Positions 50,301-60,686 of a stretch of DNA of 64,000 bases are shown one piece after another. The translations under genes and the position numbers were made by a program. The DNA is from Agapetus fuscipes. Lineage: Eukaryota; Arthropoda; Insecta; Trichoptera; Glossosomatidae. Position 1 is the stretch's first letter; each line of letters begins with the position of its first letter. Location: the NCBI GenBank assembly GCA_951799405.1, contig OX637333.1, positions 11,035,960-11,099,959 of the forward strand. The letters are read 5' to 3'. Below the pieces are notes generated by a model. The model did no database searches and was not told the DNA's origin. It worked only from the letters and a program-made list of their open reading frames with translations.

Positions 50301-51079
50301 TGAGCACCAATTCATTTCTGAACTGCTTTAAAAGAGTCATTGCTCGTAGGGGTAAACCATTACACATTTACTCTGACAATGGCACCAATTTTGTTGGTGC
50401 CAAATCCGAAATAAAATCATTTCAGGAACAACTGAAGCTGCAAAACAGTTCAGTGCATGATTGGGCATCAGCAGAAGGAATAACGTGGCACTTTATACCT
50501 CCCAGAAGTCCTCATCAAGGAGGATTATGGGAAAGTGGAGTAAAAAGCACTAAAACATTGCTCTTAAAATCAATTGGAAATCACATTCTCAACTTTGAAG
50601 AGATGTATACCATTTTAACTCAAATAGAAGCATGTTTAAATTCCAGACCCATATCACAATTATCCAATGACCCAACGGATTATCTCCCATTGACACCTGG
50701 TCATTTTTTAATAGGGGCACCACTACTCTCTCTTCCTGAACCCAATCTGCATACAATTCACACCAATGCTCTCAATCGTTATCAATTACTAACACAAATG
50801 TTACAGAGCTTTTGGAACCGATGGTCCAGCGATTACTTGAATTCTCTTCAGACTCGCAGCAAATGGACCCAGTCAAACACGTCATCTGTTAAAAAAGATG
50901 ATTTAGTCATTCTCAAGGAAGACTCAACACCTCCTCTGAAATGGAACTTAGGCAGGGTAGTCCAATTGCACAATGGAACCGACGGTCTCACTCGAGTGGT
51001 ATCTATCAGAACTGAATCTGGAATTGTCAAAAGATCAATCCAGAAAATATGTCCTCTACCTATGCCACAGCCACTCTAA
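47312..51079 (+). CDS. BEL/Pao Gag-Pol with in-frame loss of RT core and RNase H
   Basis: 1255 uninterrupted codons. Gag (about 30-290): a DUF1759-type capsid region (EIPKFSGNYDNWITFRDTF), then Cys/His knuckles (ACILCRENHRLDKCHRF, MCKNCLTKGHQNNNC, FTCMHCNKKHHSMLH, 302-367). Protease/DUF1758 (400-515): AILDNGSQANFI, with Asn following the catalytic Asp where many families have Ser/Thr. RT fingers (690-815): LRVVFNGSSKTTSGLSLND and MTADVEKMYRQIKV (first catalytic Asp about 747), then TYGTASAPYLATRC. At about residue 820 the sequence jumps to ISLDPFIDSNNLLRVGGRL, the entry of the integrase region. The YxDD box, thumb and whole RNase H are gone, yet the frame is kept. Integrase follows with its HHCC finger (H885, C921, C924), the core D956, D1022 and E1074 (GIDYAGP, YSDNGTNF, GGLWE), and the BEL C-terminal domain WNLGRVVQLH. 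A typical Pol is several hundred residues longer. Reverse transcription would need a helper. Confidence 0.93.
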   Translation: MTSFAAWVQTMPARLKVFDTEPTQGTSADYQEGIFLEVKLEQLRNLAHRFNNLYDQDCAQFANDEPLIARGQKVEHKIMTLIATYESLLKKMQPINSTSAPHNHVQNIQLERLEIPKFSGNYDNWITFRDTFIALVDSNQKLSSIEKFMHLKGALTGRAATVVEQFQLSEDNYHAALQLLKKRFENTSLILKAHLDQIYKLKVIPNSVNQLIYFADALTANLSAIKALGIQTHNWDTLLIYHFIKHFDHTMVAEWERMGSGSLTEFIAFVNDKAQHLEIAAQHVTPMYKTSTKKVLVASKHACILCRENHRLDKCHRFQKLLINERNKFVREHNMCKNCLTKGHQNNNCYSKFTCMHCNKKHHSMLHMESPQVALTATKMADESLLTTAIVNIIGKNGLKVPVRAILDNGSQANFITKSLALKLGLPISKFNAPIKGIHQTTVAITEATKTLFASRTTNYKLNVSCLVVKSITSDTPQNCFRVAVPFPRKRLADPNFSTAAPVSMLLGADVFWRILSTDKPSVKQGNINYFHSKLGYLAAGQAPLQAPLISMLTTVATSLQRTSDSASRGTIALSKAVEKFWKVESICNEPTHLSLEEQAFEELFSSTTTRVEDGRFQVQLGFKTDPNVLGESYNKALKCLISIERKLSHNSHHAELYDQFIEEYIQLGHMSIAHTPSGYNPFYFPHHAVMKENSTTTKLRVVFNGSSKTTSGLSLNDILMVGPTVQHDIFSILLRFRTHKWVMTADVEKMYRQIKVAPDESKLQRILWRNKKTRLIEEYQLNTVTYGTASAPYLATRCIIQLSQLNAEQHPLASNIIKTDIAKLQKHHQVPNGSKLISLDPFIDSNNLLRVGGRLNHAMISEDNKHPLILDSKHPLTHLIVKYYHRKMLHTGTQSLLAFIRWEYWIISARSLVKKIIKECTVCFRYSPKTATQLMGQLPSTRVNPSRPFSVVGIDYAGPLQSRDRNPRNKTIYKSYIAVFICFSTKAIHLELVSDLSTNSFLNCFKRVIARRGKPLHIYSDNGTNFVGAKSEIKSFQEQLKLQNSSVHDWASAEGITWHFIPPRSPHQGGLWESGVKSTKTLLLKSIGNHILNFEEMYTILTQIEACLNSRPISQLSNDPTDYLPLTPGHFLIGAPLLSLPEPNLHTIHTNALNRYQLLTQMLQSFWNRWSSDYLNSLQTRSKWTQSNTSSVKKDDLVILKEDSTPPLKWNLGRVVQLHNGTDGLTRVVSIRTESGIVKRSIQKICPLPMPQPL

Positions 51080-51804
51080 TATCTCTGTATTAACTGAGCT
51101 CACCTTCTCCTATGTTCTCTTTTTCTCCGCATGTTCTTTCAGTTGAAGTGTATCACTCAAGCTAAATATAATATGTGTCTAATTAATAGGTTATATACAT
51201 CAATTAGTTCAGACTTTACAACATTTTCTAATAAATTCTTGTAACTTGCATAATAGTGTGTAACATAATATGATGATATACATCACCAACATTTCTAATA
51301 AATGTCACAACATTAATGTAATTTACATGTTAGGTATTACTATGTTTACTTAAGAATTAATGTTATGAATAATATTATTATTCAGAAGTATAACCTTCAA
51401 GTTCATTCAATGTTAATACAATTTGTAATAACATACTGTTTTCAATCAGCATTGTACTTACACAAGTCAATGTCTAAATAAATCAATGTCTCACATCAAT
51501 GTAAATTTGAGAAATCAAACTACTTGTTTAACAGTTCAACTATTTATTGACTTAGTTCAGTAACATCATTTGTACAAGTACCACTCTATTGATTTAATAT
51601 GTAACAACTTCTCTATTTTTTCTTATACATTTTAAGGGAAGTATTATATAAACTTAAATTCATATGTCACATTTGTGACAATCAACCACCATTACAGTCC
51701 ACTTTCTACTTGACTATCAATTGTAATATTTTCAATAAATAAAGTCATTCGATCGATTGATTCATTTATGATAACGAATCAATCTCTTTGGGAGTCCCCC
51801 AGTA
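51080..51804 (+). other. BEL 3' noncoding region
   Basis: AT-rich sequence between the gag-pol stop and the 3' LTR. A polypurine tract is not obvious; the last bases before the LTR are GGGAGTCCCCCAGTA. Confidence 0.7.
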
Positions 51805-52171
51805 TGTCAAATATTTTGACATGGAAAAAATAAAGGCATTGCCATCTATATGCATTTCAGATAACCTTTTTTGTTAGCATTTAAGTGGTAGGTAACAACC
51901 AACAATTTATATTCCTAAGAGTTGGTATTACTGTAATTTTGTCTTTATTAAGTTTCATGCACTGTTTTTTTCTCACTTCCTACTTGTCTGTCAAAGTGAA
52001 ACAACACAAAATTGTATTCCAAATTTATATCGTAAAAATCTAAATAAATCTCCGCTCAAAATAACCATCTGGAATTTACTTAAAACCAACACCTTCGAGA
52101 ACCAGCCATACAAATCTCTTGACCTATCAAAAACTTCGCCAAGGTCCACCTCACGGATCAAATCTTCTCCA
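51805..52171 (+). repeat. BEL/Pao 3' LTR
   Basis: Appears identical to the 5' LTR over 367 bp, followed by the GTGAG duplication. Confidence 0.92.
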
Positions 52172-52252
52172 GTGAGAATGCATCTAATGTGAATCCCCAA
52201 TGTTGCATATCTTTACAACTTAGATTAGATTAGAATGTTATTAATTACACGA

Positions 52253-52500
52253 TACCTTGACTTATAGGTTGGTATGGCGCTGACCACACATACTGTAAAA
52301 AATAGTTCAGTTGCTCAATGTCACCCCTGTTCCAGGGAAGGTCGGCAAAAGTTGCAGGGCTTATGTTCATTTGAGGTTTTGATTTTTAATTACTAGTACA
52401 CACTCAGCATTTGTATGTGCGAACTTACAAGTGTCTGTTTGTGGGCATGCATTTGATATGTGTTTTGAATGTTAATATATCTTTGCACTATAGATTGCAG
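52253..52500 (+). mobile_element. A-tail copy
   Basis: TACCTTGACTTATAGGTTGG to CACTATAGATTGCAGATTAT, complete but diverged. Confidence 0.7.
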
Positions 52501-52566
52501 ATTATTATTGAACTTTCGTACTTTTTTACTGTATTTGAAGAAATTTGAAAGACATTGAATATATAA

Positions 52567-52820
52567 ATGAATATAAGCCCTACAACCTTAGCCGACCTTT
52601 CCTGACACAGGGGTGACATTGGCAAAGTGAACCAGCAAAGTTTTGCGCTTGATAACCACAATCTATAATCTAAGTTGAAAAGGTATGTTAACATTTAAGA
52701 TTCATATAAAGTGCATTCTCACAAGCATACACTCTTGTAAAATCGCACTTACAAATGCTGCATGTGTATTTACAAATTGAAACCAAAACCTAAAATCAAC
52801 CAATCTATCAGTCGAGGATC
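52567..52820 (-). repeat. A-tail copy, rearranged
   Basis: Minus-strand 5' half (52567-52640) and 3' half (52660-52820) of the module are both present but in swapped order, suggesting two truncated insertions. Confidence 0.5.
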
Positions 52821-52859
52821 TGGTATATTTATTGGTTATATATATACATATATATATTT

Positions 52860-53130
52860 TTTAATTTTAAAAAAAAAAAATGTGAAGAGGAATGCAATTC
52901 ACCAACCTATTCTGCCTGGCCAGAAAGAGGTATTAATATCATCATTTAATAATTCATTATTGTTCATTATTAATAAATGATTCAATAATAATTACCCAAT
53001 AGCATCTGTTGAACCAGGGTCAAAGTTAAAGTCAAGTGACCCAAGCGGGGATCGAACCAACGTTGTTCCATTCGAAACACGCTAGAAAGATTAGCCCTCT
53101 TGGCCCCCGCGGCTATAACCCCGACAAAGG
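52860..53130 (-). mobile_element. SINE-B copy with tRNA-like head
   Basis: A-box-like GGCCAAGAGGGCTAA (53105-53091), B box GGTTCGATCC (53058-53049), body, then a tail with GAATTGCATTCCTCTTCACA and a T/A-rich end at 52865. The best-preserved member of this family in the window. Confidence 0.68.
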
Positions 53131-53149
53131 ATAAATTACAAGGATTAAT

Positions 53150-53240
53150 GGTATATTTTGTGTGCTCCGCTGGCATTCGAATCCACAACCTTCCATTCAG
53201 AGTCCGAAGTGTTACTACTGCACTACGGACTGATAAGATA
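53150..53240 (-). mobile_element. SINE-C tRNA-like head, copy 1
   Basis: Minus strand: TAGTGCAGTAGTAACACTTC (A-box-like), CTTCGGACTCTGAATGGAAG, and GGATTCGAATGCC (B-box region at 53184-53172). Confidence 0.55.
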
Positions 53241-53714
53241 TAAAAGAAGATAAAAAGTGATAAATAAAATGAAAATATTTTTATGGCCAAACTTGTTTTA
53301 ATACACTGGTTTGCTATCGCTAGGACCTACACTTTGAAAATATAAAAAAAATACGTACATACAAAAGATCCGCATCGCACCCTTAATCGTAAAGAGCAAT
53401 AACTCCGAAATTGGGAAAATCGATTTTGATGTAGAAACGCCATAAAAATGTGAAAAGAAAAGCTGGAATGTGACAGTCGTTCAATTTGGACGAATATGAA
53501 TAGGTACATTAACAAGAATAAATAATATTAGGATGATTTATTTGGTAAGCGTTGTTTTTGTGTGTATTACACCTCAAGAGCCCCCTGCGAGCTTGGTCGT
53601 CGCTGTAGAAAGCGCCAATTCTCAAGCAAGACCCAGTTGTTGTAAAATTGGTCTTTGGTAAAGGCTTATGAATTTTTCAACCCAGCGAAGAGTAAATTTG
53701 GAAATATAAATGTT

Positions 53715-53810
53715 ATATTTTTGTGCTCCGCCGGGATTCGAATCCACAACCTTCCATTTACGAGTCCGAAGTGTTGCCACTGGACTATGGACCGGTCCAA
53801 GAAATGCCAA
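53715..53810 (-). mobile_element. SINE-C tRNA-like head, copy 2
   Basis: Minus strand A box TAGTCCAGTGGCAA (53787-53774) and B box GGATTCGAATCCC (53745-53733), with CTTCGGACTCGTAAATGGAA between. It resembles a tRNA but lacks terminal stem pairing and is repeated at 53.2 kb. Confidence 0.58.
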
Positions 53811-54600
53811 CAACACGCGGTGTACCTAGCGGGCACCCATCCAAGTAGCATCCGCGCCCAATGTAGCTTAACTTCGGTGATCTGTAAAGAACTTTAATCT
53901 GAGTTTATTACTAAAAGTTAAGTAAATTCAAGTGATGGTAATTGCTATACAAAATTAATGGTTGAAATCTACTTTTAGATTCATTTCTTATATTTTGAGA
54001 AAAAAAGGCCATTTTACCGGTTTTTTGTACATTAGTGCAACAAGTCAAACATGCAAAACATCAAACGTAATTTCCCATCATTCTTATTTTTGGACTTATT
54101 GTTCTTTAATTAGAAGCGTGCGATATATGAAAAAAAATATCCACATAATAATATATTGTGTGAGATAGACGAAACAGTACTTTGGCATGCCTTTGTTAAA
54201 ACGACAAAACATGCTCTGGTCACACGTCCTTCGTGTCGATTCAAAATGCAAAAAAAGTTAAATAATTCTAACATAGAAAAATACTTGTGTCAAATCATTT
54301 CTTTTTGCAATTTTTGATGCATAACTTACTATATGAGCCATGCCGTCGTAAATACTCAACAATAGCGTTTAAACACTAGTTTATAAAAACTAAAACGCTC
54401 GCTAAGAGCGTCAAGATAATTTACATTATTTTTTTATGAAACGTAATGCTTGAGTAAAAACATTAAGTTGTATACTTCAGCAACGCCATCTGACCATGAT
54501 GAGTCAAAGCTATTTGACATAAAATTACGATTTTAGTTTCATAAAACAATTAAAGAGGTTCTTTAGTCCCGATATTAATAATCTTCTTAAGCTCTCGTAT
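53811..54600. other. spacer, no gene seen
   Basis: AT-rich. One small hairpin ACGCTCGCTAAGAGCGT lies near 54391-54409. No coding or transposon domain. Confidence 0.4.
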
Positions 54601-55400
54601 ACCCTTAAGTCAAGGAATTTGATTCAACAACGTTAAATTTAATTTATAATCTAAAGTTGCAAAAAAAGTTATTTGATGATTCAAATTGAATGCACACCCA
54701 CAAGCTGGCAAATGTCTTTTCACGCTAACATATAATTGTGGCACTTGATGTTTTTAATTTTAGAATATAAATCTAAGTTGCATACATACATTTTATAATT
54801 CATATTCAATGCATGCCCCCAAGCAGACATGAGTGAGTTTGCGCTTACAAATGCTGCATGTGTAACTACAAATAAAAATTTCAGCCTCTCATGACCATAA
54901 GCCATGCAACTTTTGTCGACCTATTCAGAAACAGGGGGAACATTAGTTAAGTGAACCCATTTATGCGATATGGTTGGTAAGCCTCATACTAACCCTTAGG
55001 TCAAGGAATTTGGGTTTGGAAAATCCTTAAACAACGGTTATCTTAATTTATAATCTTAAGTTGCAAAAAGAGTTTTGATGATTCAAATACAATGCACACC
55101 CACAAGCTGGCAAATGTCTTTTCACGCTAACATATAATTGTGGCACTTGATGTTTTTAATTTTAGAATATAAATCTAAGTTGCATACATACATGTTATAA
55201 TTCATATTGAATGCATGCCCCCAAGCAGACATGAGTGAGTTTGCGCTTACAAACGCTGCATGTGTAATTATTACAAATAAAAATTTCAGCCTCTCTTGAC
55301 CATAAGCCCTGCAATTTTGCCGAACTTTTCAGGAACAGAGAAACATTCGTTCAGTGAACATTTTTTTAGGTATGGGAGGTCAGCCTCATACCTCATGCTT
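54601..55400 (-). repeat. tandem ~400-bp duplication containing A-tail copies
   Basis: Block 54601-55000 (TGGCAAATGTCTTTTCACGC, ATAATTGTGGCACTTGATGT, then a complete diverged A-tail) recurs at about 55005-55400 with modest divergence. Each block contains a truncated and a nearly full minus-strand A-tail. Confidence 0.68.
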
Positions 55401-55499
55401 CATACAAGAATCTCAGAACATGAAATAACTAAATAACCCTTTTACCGCAATTTTTTTTCAAATTACTTCTTAAAGCATTTAATTACTATGAAGGAGGTG

Positions 55500-55582
55500 T
55501 GAGGAAAAATTATTGCGAAGCCAGACTCACTCTGCCCGAAGGGCCTAGCAGACAACCGTGCGCAGCACGGTCAGTCTGCTAG
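55500..55582 (+). mobile_element. Helitron 3' terminus (array member 1)
   Basis: The hairpin CCGTGC-GCA-GCACGG (55556-55570) is followed by TCAGTCTG and CTAG (55579-55582), directly abutting the next Helitron's TC start. The rest of this element is not recognised upstream. Confidence 0.7.
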
Positions 55583-55949
55583 TCTATATATATAAAACAA
55601 AGTCGTGTTAGTTACACTATCCATAACTCAAGAACAGCTGAACTGATTTGGCTGAAAATTGGTAGGGAGGTAGCTTAGAATCAGGAAAAGGACAAGGGAT
55701 ACTTTTTATATCCTTTTTATACTTTTTTTTATACTTTTTTTCAAGAAATAACATAAAACGTAGTAGGTATAAATAAAAAAGACGCAACTGAAAGCAATCC
55801 GTTAAAAACAGTCTAGCCGTTCTTTTTTCAAAAAACAAAAACAAAATGCAGCTGACAGCTAAACATAATGGAGTCTGAGAATAATTGAAGTTGACCGATT
55901 TGTTTCAAGTTTCTATGGACATAATGTACCAAAAAAATCATTAAGAAAG

Positions 55950-57445
55950 CCATGCCACCACCAAGGCGATCAAATATTTCCCGACGAAGCCGTAATGCAA
56001 CTAGGATTCAAAACATTGCGAGTGAAAGGAGTGAAGAAGAGCAATGCATTGCGCGTGAAGAGCGCCGCGTCGGTATGTGAACTGCAATGAAGCGATTTGG
56101 GAACATTGATTTGGGAAACAACTTGATCGATGTCAAGAGATGAATGCAGCAATGAAAAGAGCAATTCTTCAAGATCTACAGCAACTACTTCATGACATCA
56201 TGCGTTGGTCAGGCTGTTTAAGAGTGCTTTGGAACGCATGCCAAATCTTATCTTATCTAATCTTATCAAAGTTGCAAAGATATGTTACATTGGAGATTCA
56301 CATTACATGCATTCTCACAACCAGACATGTACAAGTTTGCGCTTACATATGCCTCATGTGAGCCTACAACACAAAAACCAAATCTCAAATGGACATACAT
56401 CCTGCAACTCTTGCCGTCCTTCCCTGTAACAGGGGTAACATTGGCAAAGTGAACCATTTTTACAGCATGGGTGGTCAGCCGCATACCAACCTATAAGTCA
56501 AGGAACATACACGACAAATTACATTTTTTAAATCAATAAATAATAATATATATGGACATCAAAAACTAAAACATAAAACAAATTTCACTTTAATAAACCC
56601 TAGCCGCCAACATTACAGATCAACTGCCATCGTGCGTTCTACTGATGCTCTTGGTCGTATATATACAGTTCATCCAAATAATGATGAATTTTTCTATTTG
56701 CGGTTGTTGCTGGTAAATGTGCGTGGGCCAACGTCATTTGATTCACTTCGGACTGTTAATGCTACCGTATTCCCAACATATCGTGCTGCATGTGCATACC
56801 CATTGGGAGACGACAATCGTTGAAGCAATTATCTCTGCATCTCCAAGTCAGTTACGCACATTATTTGCTATCATCATTTCGACATGGTTTCCATCGAACC
56901 CATCTAACCTGTGTTACAAAGACAAGGATAATATGTCGGAAGACATTTTACATCAAATTCGTGTCAGTTCAAGAAATTCCGACCTTCAAATGAATGAGGA
57001 GATACATAATCAGGCTTTGATCTTGACCAAAGACATGTGTTACCTCATGTGCGGTAATTTATTAGTCAAATCAGGAATGAAAGCGCTAAATCGTGAAATA
57101 AATGACGCATTTAATCGAGAATTTGAACGGGAAAGAGAAAATGATCACCAGGAATTATATTTAATAGTTCAAACAAATGTTCCCCTGTAAAATCAACAAC
57201 AAAAGGAATTTTATGATACATTAATGAAGGCAATTGATGATGAAAATTGTGGTTTATATTTCCTGGATGCCCCTGGTGGAACTGGTAAGACATTCCTCAT
57301 GTCAGTAATTTTAGCCACTGTTCGTGCGAGATCCAGCATTGCGGTTGCAGTTGCTTCCTTTGGAATAGTAGCTACATTGTTAGAAGGATGCCGATTCAGC
57401 ATTAAAATTGCGGTTAAATATTCAAACTATTGAAGAACCAACATG
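55950..57445 (+). pseudogene. Helitron helicase remnant (copy B)
   Basis: N-terminal start (PRRSNISRRSRNATRIQNIA, then SERSEEEQCIAREE), followed by a helitron-like N-domain fragment (MNAAMKRAILQDLQQLLH). A LINE replaces the Rep endonuclease region (56247-56630). Downstream pieces are GRIYTVHPNNDEFFYLRLLL, NVRGPTSFDSLRTVN, MSEDILHQIRVSSRN, and the Pif1-type helicase entry YFLDAPGGTGKTFLMSVILA (Walker A near 57265-57290). It ends at a second A-tail insertion at 57445. There are several frameshifts and stops. The HUH Rep motifs and later helicase motifs are absent. Confidence 0.8.
56247..56630 (-). mobile_element. family-A LINE 3' end inside Helitron B
   Basis: A short ORF end (GCCAACATTACAGATCAACT, minus), 3' UTR, and complete A-tail. 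The same insertion with the same edges occurs in Helitron C at 59277-59657. Confidence 0.8.
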
Positions 57446-57730
57446 TCTAATATAATCTAATCTAAGCTGCAAGGATATATATCATTTAGGATTTATATTA
57501 AGTGCATTCCCACAAGTAGACATGTAAAACTTTGCGCTAACACATGCCGCATGTGGACCTACATTATAAAAACCCATCTCAAATGAACAAAAGCCCTGCA
57601 ACTCTTGCCGTCCTTTCCTGAGACAAAGGTGACATTGGCAAAGTGAACCATTTTTTCACAGTATGGGTGGTCAGCCGCATACCAACCTATAAATCAAGGA
57701 ACATACATGACAAATTACATTTTCCAATAA
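57446..57730 (-). mobile_element. A-tail with LINE 3' UTR stub, truncating the helicase
   Basis: Minus strand from the LINE UTR TTACATGTCATGTA-like region to a GATTAGATTATATTAG tail at 57446. It interrupts the helicase after ACCAACATGT, a site intact in copy C near 61370. Confidence 0.72.
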
Positions 57731-57764
57731 AAAATCATTAAAATAATTCCTTTTTCATCTTATA

Positions 57765-58530
57765 TTCTATAATCTATAATAATCTATAATCCAAGTTGCA
57801 AGGATATTTTCATTTAAAGCTCTCAGATGTATGCCCACAAACCAACACGTGTAGTTCGCGCTTACAAATGCTGAATGCGTACTTACAAATAAAATTCAAA
57901 CCTCAAATGAACATAAGCCCCACAACTTTGCCGACCTTCCCTGAAACAGGGGTGACATTGGCAAAGTGAACCATTTTTTACAGTATGGGTGGTCAGCCTC
58001 ATACCAACCTATAAGTCAAGGAATACGAGAAATAAATAACATTTAAGTATAAAAAAAAACAACAAAACCTTAAAAAGATATCTATACAAAAAAAGTAAAA
58101 CAATTCTTATGCAAAAAATGTAGCAAATTAATACACCAACATTAGAAATCTACATTGCAGATTAGCCGTCACTTCTTCCTGTTCTTGCATACTTCTTTTA
58201 TTTCATTCAGAGTCATGACCTTTTTCATACAAATCCTCCTTTTATTATGACTCTGGATATCCCATTTATTCGCTATTTCAGTGATTTGATCCTTCCATAC
58301 TTTTCTCTGTCTTCCTCTACCACGACATCCATCTATTCTAGCAACATATACTTTCTTTATCAATCATTCATCACTCATTCTCTCCATGTGCCCGAACCAT
58401 CTTAACATACTTCTTTTAATCTTCACTTTCACACTTTCCCTTACACCACACTCTTATCTTACAAAATCATTCCTCACCCTGTCACTTCGTTTTTTCCTAA
58501 TCATACTTCTTAGATAGTCCAATCATACTT
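57765..58530 (-). pseudogene. family-A LINE 3' end (ORF tail, UTR, A-tail)
   Basis: ORF tail with FVR.ECGVRESVKVKIKRSML-like residues, [20 protein letters not shown] and KEVCKNRKK, stops included. The A-tail is at 58024-57765 with a GATTATAGATTATTATAG end. Confidence 0.75.
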
Positions 58531-59276
58531 CTTATATATTAATTATCCAAATAAAAAATTGACATAGATGAAATCAAAAGTCTGCTCATTTATTGCCTCA
58601 AAGGCGGAAAAAAGTTCGCCGGGTCAGCTAGTATATATATAAAAGAAAGTCGTGTTAGTTACACTATCCATAACTCAAGAACGGCTGAACTGATTTGGCT
58701 GAAAATTGGTAGGGAGGTAGCTTAGAACCAGGAGAAGGACAAGGGATACTTTTTATATCCTTTTTATACTTTTTTTTATACTTTTTTTCAAGAAATAACA
58801 TAAAACGTAGTAGGTATAAATAAAAAAGACGCAACTGAAAGCAATCCGTTAAAAACAGTCTAGCCGTTCTTTTTTCAAAAAACAAAAACAAAATGCAGCT
58901 GACAGCTAAACATAATGGAGTCTGAGAATAATTGAAGTTGACCGATTTGTTTCAAGTTTCTATGAATCTAATGTATCCAAAAAAATATTAAGAAAGTCAT
59001 GCCACCACCAAGGCGATCAAATCTTTCCCGACGAAGCTGTAATGCATTTAGGATTCAAAACATTTTGAGTGAAAGGAGTGAATAAGAACAATAAATTGCG
59101 CGTGAAGAGCGCCGCGTCGGTATGTGAACTGCAATGAAGCGATTTGGGAAACAACTTGATCGATGTCAAGAGATGAATGCAGCAATAAAAAGAGCAATTC
59201 TTCAAGATCTACAGCAACTACTTCATGAACATCATGCGTTGGTCAGGCTGTTTAAGAGTGCTTTGCAACGCATGCC

Positions 59277-59657
59277 AAATCTAATCTAATCTAAGTTGCA
59301 AAGATATGTTACATTGGAGATTCACATTACATGCATTCTCACAACCAGACATGTACAAGTTTGCGCTTGCACATGCCTCATGTGAGCCTACAACACAAAA
59401 ACCAAATCTCAAATGGACATACACCCTGCAACTCTTGCCGTCCTTCCCTGTGACAGGGGTGACATTGGCAAAGTGAACCATTTTTACAGCATGGGTGGTC
59501 AGCCGCATACCAACATATAAGTCAAGGAACATATGTACACGACAAATTACATTTTTTAAATTAATAATTAATAATATATATGGACATCAAAAACTAAAAC
59601 ATAAAACAAATTTCACTTTCATAAACCCTAGCCGCCAACATTACAGATCAACCGCCA
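59277..59657 (-). mobile_element. family-A LINE 3' end inside Helitron C (shared with B)
   Basis: Same junctions as 56247-56630: CGCATGCCAAATC on one side and CAACATTACAGATCAAC-CGCCATCGTG on the other. Confidence 0.82.
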
Positions 59658-60274
59658 TCGTGAGTTCTACTGATGCTCTTGGTCGTATATATACAGTTCA
59701 TCCAAATAATGATGAATGTTTCTATTTGCGGTTGTTGCTGGTAAATGTGCGTGGGCCAACGTCATTTGATTCACTTCGGACTGTTAATGCTACAGTATTC
59801 CCAACATATCGTGCTGCATGTGCATACCCATTGGGAGACGACAATCGTTGAAGCAATTATCTCTGCATCTCCAAGTCAGATACGCACATTATTTGCTATC
59901 ATCATTTCGACATGGTTTCCATCGAACCCATCTAACCTGTGGCACAAAGACAGGATAATATGTCGGAAGACATTTTACATCAAATTCGTGTCAGTTCAAG
60001 AAATCCCGACCTTCAAATGAATGAGGAGAGACATAATCAGGCTTTGATCTTGACCAAAGACATGTGTTACCTCATGTGCGGTAATTTATTAGTCAGATTA
60101 GGAATGAAAGCGCTAAATCGTGAAATAAATGGCACATTTAATCAAGAATTTGAACGGGAAAGAGAATATGATCACCAGGAATTATATTTAAAAGTTCAAA
60201 CAAACGTACCCGTGTCAAATCAGCAACAAAAAGAAGTTTATGATACATTGATTAAGGCAATTGATGATGAAAAT

Positions 60275-60522
60275 ATAATAATAATCTATAATCTAAGTTC
60301 CAAGGATATATTCATTTAAAGCTCTCAGATGTATGCCCACAAACCAACAAGTGTAGTTCGCGCTTACAAATGCTGAATGTGTACTTACAAATAAAATCCA
60401 AACCTCAAATGAACATAAGCCCCACAACTTTTGCCGACCTTCCCTGAAACAGGGGTGACATTGGCAAAGTGAACCATTTTTTACAGTATGAGTGGTCAGC
60501 CTCATACCAACCTATAAGTCAA
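60275..60522 (-). mobile_element. solo A-tail inserted in the helicase, with empty site in copy B
   Basis: Flanked by GAAAAT (60269-60274 and 60523-60528). The homologous uninterrupted sequence is at about 57230-57260 in copy B (GATGATGAAAATTGTGG), so the insert is exactly 248 bp plus a 6-bp duplication. Confidence 0.88.
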
Positions 60523-60686
60523 GAAAATGGTGGTTTATATTTCCTGGATGCCCCTGGCGGAACTGGTAAGACATTCCTCATGTCAGTAATTTTAGTCACT
60601 GTTTGTGCGAGATCCAGCATTGCGGTTGCAGTTGCTTCCTCTGGAATAGCAGCCACATTGTTAGAAGGATGCCGTACGGCTCATTC

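Larger units (their letters stand above)
46283..52171 (+). mobile_element. BEL/Pao LTR retrotransposon, complete ends, internally deleted pol
   Basis: Two 367-bp LTRs (46283-46649 and 51805-52171, TGTC...TCCA) appear identical base for base. They are flanked by GTGAG (46278-46282, 52172-52176), the 5-bp duplication typical of BEL/Pao. The internal region holds a primer-binding-like TGGTCCATC, a 134-bp x3 leader repeat, a single gag-pol ORF and a 725-bp AT-rich 3' region. Total length is 5889 bp. Identical LTRs imply very recent insertion. Confidence 0.93.
46203..52231 (+). mobile_element. A-tail copy split by the BEL/Pao element
   Basis: Left piece 46203-46282 (TTGACTTATAGGTTGATTTG to TTGTGAG) and right piece 52172-52231 (GTGAGAATGCATCTAATGTG to TTAGATTAGATTAG) are continuous once the retrotransposon and one GTGAG are removed. 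Confidence 0.82.
55583..58631 (+). mobile_element. Helitron copy B, complete ends
   Basis: Starts TCTATATATATAAAACAAAG (TC 5' end) and ends with hairpin GGCG...CGCC and GGGTCAG-CTAG (58628-58631). It contains remnants of the Helitron protein plus three family-A LINE or A-tail insertions. It has no target duplication, as expected for Helitrons. Confidence 0.82.

Noticed and set aside
53733..53790. Possible minus-strand tRNA gene
   Set aside because: A second diverged copy lies 0.56 kb away and terminal stem pairing is lacking; treated as a SINE head.
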